A DNA stretch of 30,452 bases from Methanocella_A sp964548585 (GTDB taxonomy: Archaea > Halobacteriota > Methanocellia > Methanocellales > Methanocellaceae): the NCBI GenBank assembly GCA_964548585.1, contig CAZJRS010000041.1, forward strand, positions 1 to 30,452. The letters are read 5' to 3'. Below are positions 7,351 to 16,072 of this stretch, piece after piece. The position numbers and the translations under genes were made by a program. The notes beneath the pieces were generated by a model, which was given only the letters and a program-made list of their open reading frames with translations, ran no database searches and was not told where the DNA came from. Each line of letters opens with the position of its first letter. Position 1 is the stretch's first letter.

Positions 7351-7587
7351 TTAGTACCGGTATCTATGCCTGCGCGAGGTCATGCCGTTAAGCAGACCGC
7401 CCACGATGCCCAGGATGAAACCTATGGCCGCAAGCAACGCTGAAGTTTTTATGCCACTAATTCCGGTCAGCGCTTGCAGGCCACCCAGCAGAGCCGCGTT
7501 GAAATTAGTAAACATCTCGACAACCCACCCCACGATATAGCCGAACACCGCGCCGACGACGGCGCCTACCAGTATCCTCAGAATCAT
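7351..7587 (-). CDS. Small glycine-rich membrane protein
   Basis: This 78-residue protein of unknown function has two hydrophobic segments, about 2-25 (rich in GAVVGAVFGYIVGW) and about 46-68 (LLAAIGFILGIVGGLL). The spacing of Gly in both is typical of tightly packed helices. A basic RRHRYRY tail suggests a cytoplasmic C-terminus. It starts at the ATG at 7587, with a GGTGAGG-type site upstream, about 100 bp downstream of the zinc peptidase gene on the same strand. I do not recognise the family. Confidence 0.7.
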   Translation of the reverse strand: MILRILVGAVVGAVFGYIVGWVVEMFTNFNAALLGGLQALTGISGIKTSALLAAIGFILGIVGGLLNGMTSRRHRYRY

Positions 7588-7686
7588 TTTGAAGCCTCAC
7601 CTCATAGATGGTATTACGGGATAATGTAGCATTCCCGCTCTTTGAACAGCCATCACACGAGGTCTGGGAAGACTGGGCGCTAAGGA

Positions 7687-8403
7687 TCAAAGTTCGTACT
7701 TCCACCCATCAACTTTCAGCGCCTTCTTCCGGGCGTCACTGTCCGGCATGATCGACCTTAAAAGCGCCCAGTACCTGGGTGAGTGATCTTTTATCCTGAT
7801 GTGGCAGACCTCATGGGCAGCTACGTATTCGATCTGCGCCAGGGGGGCCATGGCGATTTTCAGGTTGAAGTTGAGGAGATTTCTCCCGGTACAGCTACCC
7901 CACCGTTTGGACTGGTTTTTCACTTTATAGACAGGAGCGGGAACGCCCAGCATCCGTGCATAAGTGGCGACTGCTTCCCGGAGGATCATTTCAGCCTGGA
8001 ACCAGTACCAGCGGAATACGGCTAACCTGACTAATTTTGTGTTGGCCGGATCCGGGACGATCACGTTCAGTGTCCGGTCTCCGAGCGTGACGATAGGGCC
8101 ATTGCCCTGGGAAATTTTCAGGGCATATTCCCGGCCAAGAAAGAGGAATATTTCGCCGTCCACATACTTCTTGGAGGAATCCCGGCAGCCCCGGGTCTCA
8201 AATTCCTTGAGCTTCTTGACGACCCAGCCCGCTTTCTGCTCCACGAAATGCCGGGCCTGGGCAGAGCTGGTGCGGGCTGGCACTGACAGCTTCACCTCAC
8301 CGGAGGGGTACACGGTAATGCAGGCGGTCTTGCGTTGGTGACTGCGGGCGATGAAGAAGGTGATTTGCTCCGCCCCATGGGTAATGGTGTCCGTTTCGAT
8401 CAA
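7687..8403 (-). CDS. YgjP-like zinc metallopeptidase (DUF45)
   Basis: This 238-residue protein has the YgjP/DUF45 fold, related to SprT-type zinc peptidases. The metal site is HEVCH (197-201) followed by DHSPRYW, with His207 as the probable third ligand. It is preceded by the family motif KRWGSC (166-171) and the strand LNFNLKIAMAP. There is no signal peptide, so it should be cytoplasmic. The start is TTG at 8403; the N-terminus fits the family and no in-frame ATG lies close by. It is divergent from the secreted protein gene at 8493, sharing an 89-bp promoter region. The substrate is unknown. In other genomes the family sometimes accompanies restriction genes, but none is seen here. Confidence 0.88.
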   Translation of the reverse strand: MIETDTITHGAEQITFFIARSHQRKTACITVYPSGEVKLSVPARTSSAQARHFVEQKAGWVVKKLKEFETRGCRDSSKKYVDGEIFLFLGREYALKISQGNGPIVTLGDRTLNVIVPDPANTKLVRLAVFRWYWFQAEMILREAVATYARMLGVPAPVYKVKNQSKRWGSCTGRNLLNFNLKIAMAPLAQIEYVAAHEVCHIRIKDHSPRYWALLRSIMPDSDARKKALKVDGWKYEL

Positions 8404-8492
8404 GGAAGGGCCCGTCCTGCTACGATATTTGTAAGATAAAGTTATTAAGTGTTGCCGGTGAACTTTTTAAACGATACCGGGGTGGTCGGCAG

Positions 8493-9206
8493 ATGAGAGA
8501 AACACGAATACTGGTAATCAGCATACTAATCGTTTTGATCGTGGTTTTAGGCCTACAGTGTACTGCGGTAGCTACGGCAGCGAAGACCAACACCACCTCG
8601 CCGGCGAACAACACGACCATACCCGTCGCCAGCAACCCTCCAAAGCCCACTGTCATTCCCACAGGGTCCATCAACGGCACCGTCTACGACTCGGCGAACA
8701 ATCTCGTCCCGGACGCAGACGTATACCTGAAAGACGCAAGCGGTACAATCATGGGGCTCACCATCACAGACCGGAACGGATCGTATGTCTACACAGAGCT
8801 CGAGCAGGGCAACTACTCGATCATCGTCCAGATTGACGGGTATATGTGGATCGCTAAACCAGTCGTGAAGATGGGAAATACTACCGTAGCGAACGTGTTC
8901 ATGCCGGACTATGTCCACTGGCCCGCGGTCACGCCGTGGCCGACGCCGGTCCCGAGAGCAAATGACACGACCTTGTCTGCTTCGCCTAAGAGTGGGGCGG
9001 TAAAAGTGACGGCTGCGCCGACATCGGCGGCGAATGCAAGTGCCGGTAATGCGAGTGTAGCAGATATTTCCGGATCTGGCTTAAACGGGACTAACAATAG
9101 CACAGCTTCTTCGGAGAATATGACGCAGAACTCCACGAGTGAAGAGGGGTCGGGAGATATTTTCAGTGGCATCATCGGGTTCTTCAAGTCCCTCTTGGGG
9201 ATGTGA
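8493..9206 (+). CDS. Secreted or surface protein with carboxypeptidase regulatory-like domain
   Basis: The 237-residue protein begins with a signal peptide or anchor (about 5-28, ILVISILIVLIVVLGL). A Ser/Thr/Asn-rich linker leads to one carboxypeptidase regulatory-like (Cna-B type) beta sandwich at about 65-140, recognised by GSINGTVYDSANNLVPDADV, the DRNGSYVY turn and the GNYSIIVQIDGY strand. The rest is low-complexity Pro/Ala/Ser/Thr/Asn with many N-x-S/T sequons, fitting a glycosylated extracellular stalk. It ends in a short hydrophobic helix (IFSGIIGFFKSLLGM). No PGF-CTERM signal is visible. The TATA-like TTTTTAAAC is at 8464-8472 and GGTGG precedes the ATG. A cell-surface or matrix role is inferred. 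Confidence 0.8.
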   Translation: MRETRILVISILIVLIVVLGLQCTAVATAAKTNTTSPANNTTIPVASNPPKPTVIPTGSINGTVYDSANNLVPDADVYLKDASGTIMGLTITDRNGSYVYTELEQGNYSIIVQIDGYMWIAKPVVKMGNTTVANVFMPDYVHWPAVTPWPTPVPRANDTTLSASPKSGAVKVTAAPTSAANASAGNASVADISGSGLNGTNNSTASSENMTQNSTSEEGSGDIFSGIIGFFKSLLGM

Positions 9207-9259
9207 AGTACGAGTTCATAGACTACGAGTTAGAGTTAAAAATCGTTCAATAATTGCTC

Positions 9260-9373
9260 GCGGTTCGACGCCCGCATAGCGGGCTACTCCGGTTTTTAGG
9301 GTACTACGACGTCGGGGCCGCGCTCGCATCCTCGCTGAGGCGAGGACAAGCCCTAAAAACCTGCATCGAACGC
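9260..9373. other. Multi-stem folded intergenic element
   Basis: Nested and separate inverted repeats fill this stretch. An outer stem is GTTCGA (9263-9268)/TCGAAC (9366-9371). A hairpin GCCCGC-ATA-GCGGGC spans 9270-9284. A perfect 11-bp stem GGTTTTTAGGG (9291-9301)/CCCTAAAAACC (9351-9361) encloses a hairpin TCCTCGC-TGAG-GCGAGGA (9329-9346). Such a branched fold looks like a structured RNA or a small palindromic mobile repeat. It lies between the convergent ends of the surface protein gene and radA. The identity is unknown. Confidence 0.6.
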
Positions 9374-9426
9374 TATTCTTTTGTAATGAACTGGAGTTAG
9401 AAAAAGAAAGAAGGGGACTAAATTGT

Positions 9427-10404
9427 TCAGTCCCTCAGCCCATCGGTCGTCACCGAGAAGATCGCTTCGCCCTCAGGTAAGTTCGGAGAGTCCACGAGCC
9501 TCGCGATCCGCTTCTCGCCCTTTGACTTCCTCAAGTACAACCTAAAGGTCGCCGTATGCCCCACGATGTGGCCGCCGACCGGCCGGGTCGGATCTCCAAA
9601 GAACGCATCGGGCTTGGCCTGTACCTGGTTCGTCACCATGATGGCGGCGTTGTTGATGTCGCCGAACCGCATCAGGTCGTGCATGTGCTTATTTAATTTC
9701 TGCTGCCTGTCTGCGAGCGTTCCTCTGCCGACATACTCGCTTCGGAAGTGGGCGGTGAGCGAGTCCACGATGATGAGCTTGATCGGCCTGTCCGAATCCC
9801 TCATCTTTTCGGCCAGTTCCGAGGCGCTTTCCACCAGTAGAATCTGGTGGTTGGAGTTGTAGGCCCTCGCCACGTGGATGTTCTTCAGGAAATCCTCCGG
9901 GTCGAGGTTTTCGCCGCCTTTTAGTCCCTTGACCATCTGGGCGATGCGTTCCGGCCTGAAGGTGTTCTCGGTGTCGATCATCACGACGGAGCCGCCGAGG
10001 CCGCCCTGTTCAGGGGGAAGCTGGACGTTGACTGCAAGCTGGTGTGCCACCTGGGTTTTGCCACTCCCGAATTCACCGTAAAACTCGGTGATCGACTGGG
10101 TCTCTACGCCCCCGCCGAGGAGCTCGTCCAGCGTGTTGCAGTTCGTCTTGAGCTTGCCGATGCCCTTACGCCGCTCGTACACGGTGTCTCCGGTCTCGAA
10201 GCCGCCGATGTTGGAGCACTTCTTGGCAGCGGCCACGATCTTCGCTGCAGTGTTCTCGCCGACCTCCGCTGCGGCTGCCAGCTCGGACGGCGATGCGACA
10301 GCGATCGCCTCGATGGATGTATATCCTGCCTCTTTGAGTTTTTCGGCGGTAGCAGGTCCCACGCCAGGTAAATCTTCTACGGTTAGTTTCTCTTTATCTG
10401 CCAT
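9427..10404 (-). CDS. radA: DNA repair and recombination protein RadA
   Basis: This 325-residue archaeal Rad51/RecA recombinase forms filaments on single-stranded DNA and catalyses strand exchange. An N-terminal helix-hairpin-helix domain (about 5-62, LPGVGPATAEKLKEAGY) precedes the RecA core, with Walker A GEFGSGKT (110-117), Walker B LIIVDS (209-214), the DNA-binding loop region around QVQAKPDAFFGDPTRPVGGH, and the C-terminal DGLRD. Length and motifs match full-size euryarchaeal RadA. It is a single gene, with the ATG at 10404. It lacks an intein. A T-rich stretch on the minus strand beyond the stop is a plausible terminator. Confidence 0.97.
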   Translation of the reverse strand: MADKEKLTVEDLPGVGPATAEKLKEAGYTSIEAIAVASPSELAAAAEVGENTAAKIVAAAKKCSNIGGFETGDTVYERRKGIGKLKTNCNTLDELLGGGVETQSITEFYGEFGSGKTQVAHQLAVNVQLPPEQGGLGGSVVMIDTENTFRPERIAQMVKGLKGGENLDPEDFLKNIHVARAYNSNHQILLVESASELAEKMRDSDRPIKLIIVDSLTAHFRSEYVGRGTLADRQQKLNKHMHDLMRFGDINNAAIMVTNQVQAKPDAFFGDPTRPVGGHIVGHTATFRLYLRKSKGEKRIARLVDSPNLPEGEAIFSVTTDGLRD

Positions 10405-10784
10405 TTTGTAACCTCACGGCTATTAGTTAAATGAAATACAGCTTGTGCCTATAGAACGTTATCGTAAGCGCAGTGAAAGTATTATGCTGCGAGGGTGTGC
10501 AAATTTTTGATTCCATCCACCTGCACGGCGATCTTACGTATACTTTCCGCGGGAAAATTAGGAGAAGCGCATGCCTTCACACACCAGATACATATGACTT
10601 CGGAACAGGGAGATGAGTGTCCGTTATCCGCCTATCCCCCGTAAAGCAGCCCGGATAAGTATCAATTTAGTAATTACGGGTTAGATAGATTACGTTTATT
10701 TAAAAAGCCGGTAAATTAATCTTATTAACAAAAAAGAGCTCAAAATAATCTTCTGAAAGTCACGTCCGATTCGGCGGTGGGCGA
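10405..10784. other. Divergent promoter region between radA and the kinase island
   Basis: This 380-bp stretch has no open frame I trust. A/T-rich TATA-like tracts are seen near the radA end (ATTTAACTA on the minus strand, about 10420-10430) and before the first kinase (GTTTATTTAAAAAG, about 10694-10707). The first kinase would have a leader of roughly 60 nt with GGTGG (10776-10780) as ribosome binding site. No RNA gene or repeat was recognised. Confidence 0.5.
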
Positions 10785-13700
10785 ATGAAGCTACTGGATA
10801 AAACGCTTGTCATCATCTGTATTACGCTGGTGGGAATGGTCCTGCTGATGTATGTTGCATCACAGGTAATACTCATGGGCAGCTATTCCAGCATGGAAAA
10901 AGCCGATGTGTCGGGCAAACTGGACAGCTCACTGCGGGCGATTAACTATGACCTGTCTATGCTAGACACCATCAATGTCGACTACGCCTACTGGAATGAC
11001 ACCTACAGGTTCGTCGCCGAACCGTATATCACTGAGGATGCGCCGTATGTCACGTCCAATCTTGTCGATACGACCTTCGAGATGCAGCGGCTCAACATAG
11101 TTCTCTTTCTGGATTCTGCCGATAACATCCGGTATGCACGTACGTATGACCTGGACAATGAACGATTCGTAGACATGCCGGACGGCTTCGGGGAAGTGCT
11201 GAAGCAAGGCAGTCCGCTGCTCCGGTCGGGAAAGGACGATAGCATCCACGGCGTGGTTTTGCTCCACGATAAGCCCATGCTAGTGAGCGCTTACCCAATC
11301 AAGAGCAGTGACGGAAATTCGCCTACCAGGGGCACCATGATCATGGGCAGGTTCCTCGATGAAAAAGGGATACGGACTCTGGGCAACATCACCGGCCTGT
11401 CTATGGAACTAATGCCATACTCTGGCACCGCCCTGCCGGAAGATTACAGGAACGCCCTCCCGAAACTGGGGGAAAAAGGCTCTGTCATCGTAGAGCCGAT
11501 CAACGACACCCGGGTAGCCGGATACACGATCATCGATGACGTGTTCGGGAAGCCTGCCTTAATTCTGCGGGTCGACGAGCCCCGGTCCATGTACCTTCAA
11601 GGCCAGAACAGCGTGATCTATTATATACTGTCACTGATCTTTGCGGGAGTCGTCTTCATCAATATAACCGTGTTCCTGATCGAAAAGACGGTCATATCCA
11701 GAATCGCTCAGCTCAGTAAAACCGTTCACCTCATCGGAGCCAGGGACGATCCGTCCACCAGGGTCCATGTGAGCGGTAACGATGAGGTATCGCTGCTCGC
11801 GGAGACGATAAACTCGACCCTGGACTCGCTGCAGAGCTCCAGGGAAAAACTGTTTGCCAGCGAACAGAAATTCCGGGGCCTTGTGGAAAACATCGGCGAT
11901 ATCGTGCTGGAGGTCAACAACCAGTACGAGTTCACATACATCAGCCCTAACGTAACAAAAATCCTTGGCTACGGCCCTGAGGAGGTTATAGGCAAGTCGA
12001 TCTACGACTTCATCGGCACCGAAGCCGCCGCCGGGCTGAAGTACAGGAACATCCGCCTCTTCGAGACAGACTCGCCGATATCTCTGATCGATCTGGAGCT
12101 CCTGGACAAGGAGGGCCGGCTGGTCGATATCGAGATGAGCGGTACGAAGACCTTTGATCCGCAGGGCAGGATCATCGGCTTTCACGGAGTCGCCCGAGAC
12201 GTACGTGAACGAAAGCTGATAGAGGGTACCATGCGTAAGTGGGCGGACATCTTCCAGATGGCCCGGATACCCATCACGATCTCCGGACCGGAAGACACCA
12301 GGCTGGACATGGTCAACCCGGCATTTTCCCAGATGTACGGGTATGATGCCAGGGACCTGAGCTACATGCGGTTTGAGGATATCTTCGACCCGATGTACCG
12401 CAAGGACCTGCACAGGCACATGAACCTGGCGGACTCCGAGGGCCACTATGTGTTTGAGTCCCGCCACGTACGCAGTGACGGTTTGGCGTTTCCAGTCACC
12501 ATCGATATCAGCGTGGTGAAAGACACCTACGGCAAAGTGCTTTATCGCATCATCAACGTCCAGGACATTACAGAACGTAAACACGTGGAAGAGGTGTTGC
12601 AGGCAGCTAACGACGAGCTAGAGGCGAGAGTAAAGCAGCGCACGGTAGAGCTGATGAAGTCCAATAAAGCCCTTCAGTACAGCGAGGCGAAGTACAGGGA
12701 ACTGGTGCAGTACGCGAACAGTGTCATATTACGCATTGACATACATGGCAACATCACCTACTTCAACGAATTCGCCTCCGGCTTTTTCGGATTCTCCGCC
12801 GAGGAGGTGATGGGTCGGAACGTGATAGATACCATCGTGCCACCGACTGACCTTGCCGGGACGGATTTGAAGGCAATGGTCCGGAACCTGTTGAGATACC
12901 CGGAGAATTTCGCGCAGAACGAGAACGAGAATGTGCGCAAAAACGGTGAGCGCGTATGGGTATCATGGACGAACAAAGTGATCCTGGACAAGGATGGCAG
13001 GATCGAAGGTATACTCTCGATAGGCAATGATATCACCGATCTGAAGAAGCTGACGGAAGAGCTCAGACAGGCCAACGACCAGCTGGACATTCGGGTACAG
13101 CAGCGAACTGCAGATCTGGCGAAGGTCGTGCACGCCCTGCAGGAGGAAGTGGCGGAGCGTAAACGAGTCGAAGAGCAGATGGCCAGTTCGTTGAAGGAGA
13201 AAGAAGTTCTGCTTAAGGAGATCCACCACCGGGTGAAAAACAACCTACAGATCATCTCCAGCCTACTCAGTTTACAGTCAGGCACCATGAATAAAGAGAG
13301 TGCTGCCATGTTCATGGAGAGCCAGAACCGCATCAAGTCCATGGCCCTCATCCACGAGAAGCTTTACCAGTCGAGGGACCTGTCCCATATCGACTTCTCC
13401 GGGTATGTGGGCAACCTGACCGCTTACCTTGCCCGATCGTATAGTAGCAACCAGAGCGTGCATATTTCTATAGATATCAGTGAAATTTCGCTTGGTATCG
13501 ATATGGCCATCCCATGTGGCCTGATCATCAACGAGCTGGTCAGCAACTCGCTCAAGTACGCCTTCAGGGATGGCAAAGCCGGAGAAATTAGAATCCGGAT
13601 GGTTATAGACGGAGGCAAATATGTGCTGACGGTAAGCGACGACGGAGTTGGCTTGCCGGAGGGGCTCGATTTCCGCAATTCGCCATCTCTGGGGTTACAG

Positions 13701-13799
13701 CTGGTCTGTACGCTGGTCGACCAGATCGAGGGGACGATTGAGCTGGAGAACGGCCCGGGCTCAACGTTCACCATTCAGTTCGCGGAGGGCCGGCCATGA
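10785..13799 (+). CDS. Sensor histidine kinase 1: CHASE4-HAMP-PAS-PAS-PAS-HisKA_2-HATPase
   Basis: This 1004-residue membrane kinase has transmembrane segment 1 at about 8-32, an extracellular CHASE4 sensor (about 40-270, containing DYAYWNDTYRFV), segment 2 at about 278-300 and HAMP at about 300-352. PAS/PAC domains begin near 360, 485 and 635, with coiled coils (EARVKQRT, DIRVQQRT) before the HisKA_2 domain. The phosphoacceptor motif is HHRVKNN, with His815 as the predicted site. The ATPase domain has the N-box IINELVSNSLKYAF, the G1 box SDDGVGLP and the later GLQLVCTLVDQIEG. The TGA overlaps the next kinase's ATG (ATGA), implying translational coupling. The external signal is unknown. The likely target is the response regulator at 19961. 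Confidence 0.93.
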   Translation: MKLLDKTLVIICITLVGMVLLMYVASQVILMGSYSSMEKADVSGKLDSSLRAINYDLSMLDTINVDYAYWNDTYRFVAEPYITEDAPYVTSNLVDTTFEMQRLNIVLFLDSADNIRYARTYDLDNERFVDMPDGFGEVLKQGSPLLRSGKDDSIHGVVLLHDKPMLVSAYPIKSSDGNSPTRGTMIMGRFLDEKGIRTLGNITGLSMELMPYSGTALPEDYRNALPKLGEKGSVIVEPINDTRVAGYTIIDDVFGKPALILRVDEPRSMYLQGQNSVIYYILSLIFAGVVFINITVFLIEKTVISRIAQLSKTVHLIGARDDPSTRVHVSGNDEVSLLAETINSTLDSLQSSREKLFASEQKFRGLVENIGDIVLEVNNQYEFTYISPNVTKILGYGPEEVIGKSIYDFIGTEAAAGLKYRNIRLFETDSPISLIDLELLDKEGRLVDIEMSGTKTFDPQGRIIGFHGVARDVRERKLIEGTMRKWADIFQMARIPITISGPEDTRLDMVNPAFSQMYGYDARDLSYMRFEDIFDPMYRKDLHRHMNLADSEGHYVFESRHVRSDGLAFPVTIDISVVKDTYGKVLYRIINVQDITERKHVEEVLQAANDELEARVKQRTVELMKSNKALQYSEAKYRELVQYANSVILRIDIHGNITYFNEFASGFFGFSAEEVMGRNVIDTIVPPTDLAGTDLKAMVRNLLRYPENFAQNENENVRKNGERVWVSWTNKVILDKDGRIEGILSIGNDITDLKKLTEELRQANDQLDIRVQQRTADLAKVVHALQEEVAERKRVEEQMASSLKEKEVLLKEIHHRVKNNLQIISSLLSLQSGTMNKESAAMFMESQNRIKSMALIHEKLYQSRDLSHIDFSGYVGNLTAYLARSYSSNQSVHISIDISEISLGIDMAIPCGLIINELVSNSLKYAFRDGKAGEIRIRMVIDGGKYVLTVSDDGVGLPEGLDFRNSPSLGLQLVCTLVDQIEGTIELENGPGSTFTIQFAEGRP

Positions 13800-15943
13800 G
13801 CTTCCAGTTCACACCGTACGTCGCTTTGTACTGTATCACTTCAGTCGTCATCGCGCTGGTGTCGCTCTATGTACTGCGGCGGCGGAACGCTCCGGGGGGC
13901 TTATACTTCTCGCTGATGATGGTATCCGCACTGGTATGGTCTGTCGGTAGCATGATGGAGATGGCCTCGGTAGAGTTCTGGCTGAAAATCCTGTTCGCCA
14001 GGCTGACCTACGTGGGTATCGTATCTGTAGCTCCGCTTTGGCTGCTCTTCAACATAGTTTACAGCCAGCGTAGCCGGCGGCTGAACGGCAAGCTGGTGAG
14101 GCTCGTATGGGTGATACCGGGACTGGTCCTTGCCCTGGTAGCGACCAATGACTGGCACCACCTGATATGGACCGGCATCAGCCCGGTCTCGGATGTGCCG
14201 GGCGCGCTGCTGATCTACGAGCATGGCCCGGGAATCTGGCTGTTAGCCGTCTACTCATATGCCCTGATGATAGCGGGGACCATTATCCTGGTGAAAACAT
14301 CCCTCAACACCTATAAGCGGTATTATCAGCAGACCATCATGCTGCTGCTGGGTGCTGTAGCCGCCATGTCAGGCAACGTCATCTACTTCCTCAACATATA
14401 CGTCCTGAACATACCCGCGCTCAATGGTATCGATCCGACCCCGTTTTCCAACTGCCTGATCGGACTGTTGTTCGCCTGGTGCATGTTCCGCTACCAGCTG
14501 TTCGACTTCGTGCCCGTGGCCCGTGAAACGGTCATCGCGAACATGGCTGACGGAGTAGTCGTCTTCGATGAGAAGGACCGGGTGATCGATATGAACCTGG
14601 CAGCCCGTCATCTTCTGGGCGCACGTAATCCCACGGGCATGTCGGTTACACTGGCGCTTGAGGATTGGCCGGAGCTACTGGCTTCGTACCGGGGCTTGAG
14701 CGATCGGCCAAGTGAGGTTCGGCTCGAGCGGCCTGATGGCACCCGCTGGTTCGACGCCCAGATATCACCACTCCTGGATAACAGGGGTATGCAGACTGGC
14801 CGGATCCTGACTTTGCTGGATATCACCCGGCATAAGTCGGACGGAAAAGCCCTCGATGAAACCCGGCACAACCTTCAGACGCTCTTCGATACATTAGACG
14901 ACCTGATCTTCGTCCTGGATGAGGATGGCCGGATCCTGGAGGTAAACAAGACCGCCGTCCGACGCCTTGGGTATCCCCGGGACGAGTTTCTTGGCATGAA
15001 TGCGATGAGCCTGCAGCCCGGCGCCACTGAGGAAGGAAAAGCAGCGATTAGCGGATCACTGGACAGACTGTCGAGCTACTTGACTTCGGCCCTGACCACG
15101 AAGACCGGAGAGGTGATCATGGTCGAGACACACTTTGCAAGAGGCCTGTGGAACGGCCGCCAGGCCATGTTCGGCATATCCCGTGACGTGACAGAGCTCT
15201 TGCACCGGCAGGAGCAGCTTGAACGGTTGAACAACTCTCTGCTGGAGGAGGTCGAGGAACGCAAGTGGGCTGAAACGAGGCTTGAAAGCTCGCTGTACGA
15301 GAAAGAAGCGCTGCTGAAAGAGATTCACAACCGTGTCAATAATAACATGCAGATCATCTCAAACCTACTCGATCTCCAGAAATCTGGTGAGAGCAGAGAA
15401 GAGATTGGCGCAGCTCTCAGAGAAAGCCAGAACAGGATCATGGCCATGGCGCTCGTACACGAGGAGCTCTGCGAATCGAGGGACCTTTCCCACATCAACT
15501 TCGCAGGGTATGTGAATAGCCTCGTCGACAGCCTAAAAAATGCGTACAAGAAAAACGCAGGCATCATGGTAAGCGTAGAGGTGGAAGACCTGCCCCTGGA
15601 TATCGATACTGCCGTGCCCTGTGGCCAGATCATCAGTGAGCTTGTCTCCAACAGCCTGAAGTACGCGTGCCTGGAGGATAGGACAGTGGATATACGAGTT
15701 AGCCTGCGCCGATCAGGTCGCCGGTTACGGCTGATCGTCAGCGATGACGGCCCGGGGCTGCCGGCCGGCCTCGACTTCCGCAATACCAGCACGCTAGGCC
15801 TGCAACTGGTCAACATGCTGGTAGACCAGATCGATGGCGATATCCATAAGACGGGGGATTCCGGGACAACATTCGAGATCACATTTGAAGAGACGTGGAG
15901 AGCGAAATCCAGGATGGGTGAGATCGATGCAAGCTCCACATAG
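13796..15943 (+). CDS. 7TM-PAS-PAS HisKA_2 kinase 2, phosphoacceptor His replaced by Asn
   Basis: This 715-residue protein has an N-terminal 7TM sensor region of the histidine-kinase type (about 1-225, with TNDWHHLIWTGISPVSDVPG), PAS domains at about 240-345 and 358-480, a short coiled coil (LLEEVEERKWAETRLE), HisKA_2 and an ATPase domain. The dimerisation motif reads EIHNRVNNN instead of EIHHRVKNN: the residue expected to be phosphorylated is Asn512, and the conserved Lys is Asn too. The ATPase domain looks intact (SELVSNSLKYA, SDDGPGLP, LGLQLVNMLVDQIDG). It may therefore be a pseudokinase, or an ATP-binding partner of its neighbours. It starts within the previous stop, with GGAGGG at 13784-13789. 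Confidence 0.92.
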   Translation: MSFQFTPYVALYCITSVVIALVSLYVLRRRNAPGGLYFSLMMVSALVWSVGSMMEMASVEFWLKILFARLTYVGIVSVAPLWLLFNIVYSQRSRRLNGKLVRLVWVIPGLVLALVATNDWHHLIWTGISPVSDVPGALLIYEHGPGIWLLAVYSYALMIAGTIILVKTSLNTYKRYYQQTIMLLLGAVAAMSGNVIYFLNIYVLNIPALNGIDPTPFSNCLIGLLFAWCMFRYQLFDFVPVARETVIANMADGVVVFDEKDRVIDMNLAARHLLGARNPTGMSVTLALEDWPELLASYRGLSDRPSEVRLERPDGTRWFDAQISPLLDNRGMQTGRILTLLDITRHKSDGKALDETRHNLQTLFDTLDDLIFVLDEDGRILEVNKTAVRRLGYPRDEFLGMNAMSLQPGATEEGKAAISGSLDRLSSYLTSALTTKTGEVIMVETHFARGLWNGRQAMFGISRDVTELLHRQEQLERLNNSLLEEVEERKWAETRLESSLYEKEALLKEIHNRVNNNMQIISNLLDLQKSGESREEIGAALRESQNRIMAMALVHEELCESRDLSHINFAGYVNSLVDSLKNAYKKNAGIMVSVEVEDLPLDIDTAVPCGQIISELVSNSLKYACLEDRTVDIRVSLRRSGRRLRLIVSDDGPGLPAGLDFRNTSTLGLQLVNMLVDQIDGDIHKTGDSGTTFEITFEETWRAKSRMGEIDASST

Positions 15944-16072
15944 AAGCTGTGGTTATGTGTGCCACTACCTGGCGACAGGGCGAAAGGGGTTCGACAGGAT
16001 CGTCGGAGAATCCGCAGCGAGTATCATCCTTGACTCGAACCACGAAACGGGTTCACCGGGAGGCATAAGCCA

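Noticed and set aside
9260..9275. GCGGTTCGACGCCCGC looks like a tRNA T-arm.
   Set aside because: No acceptor stem, anticodon arm or CCA-side pairing partner at the right distance; the bases are better explained by the long-range stems of the element.
11631..12584. A 317-codon open frame on the minus strand inside kinase 1.
   Set aside because: It is a mirror of the kinase coding frame, with a composition typical of antisense frames (His/Val/Asp-rich) and no domain.
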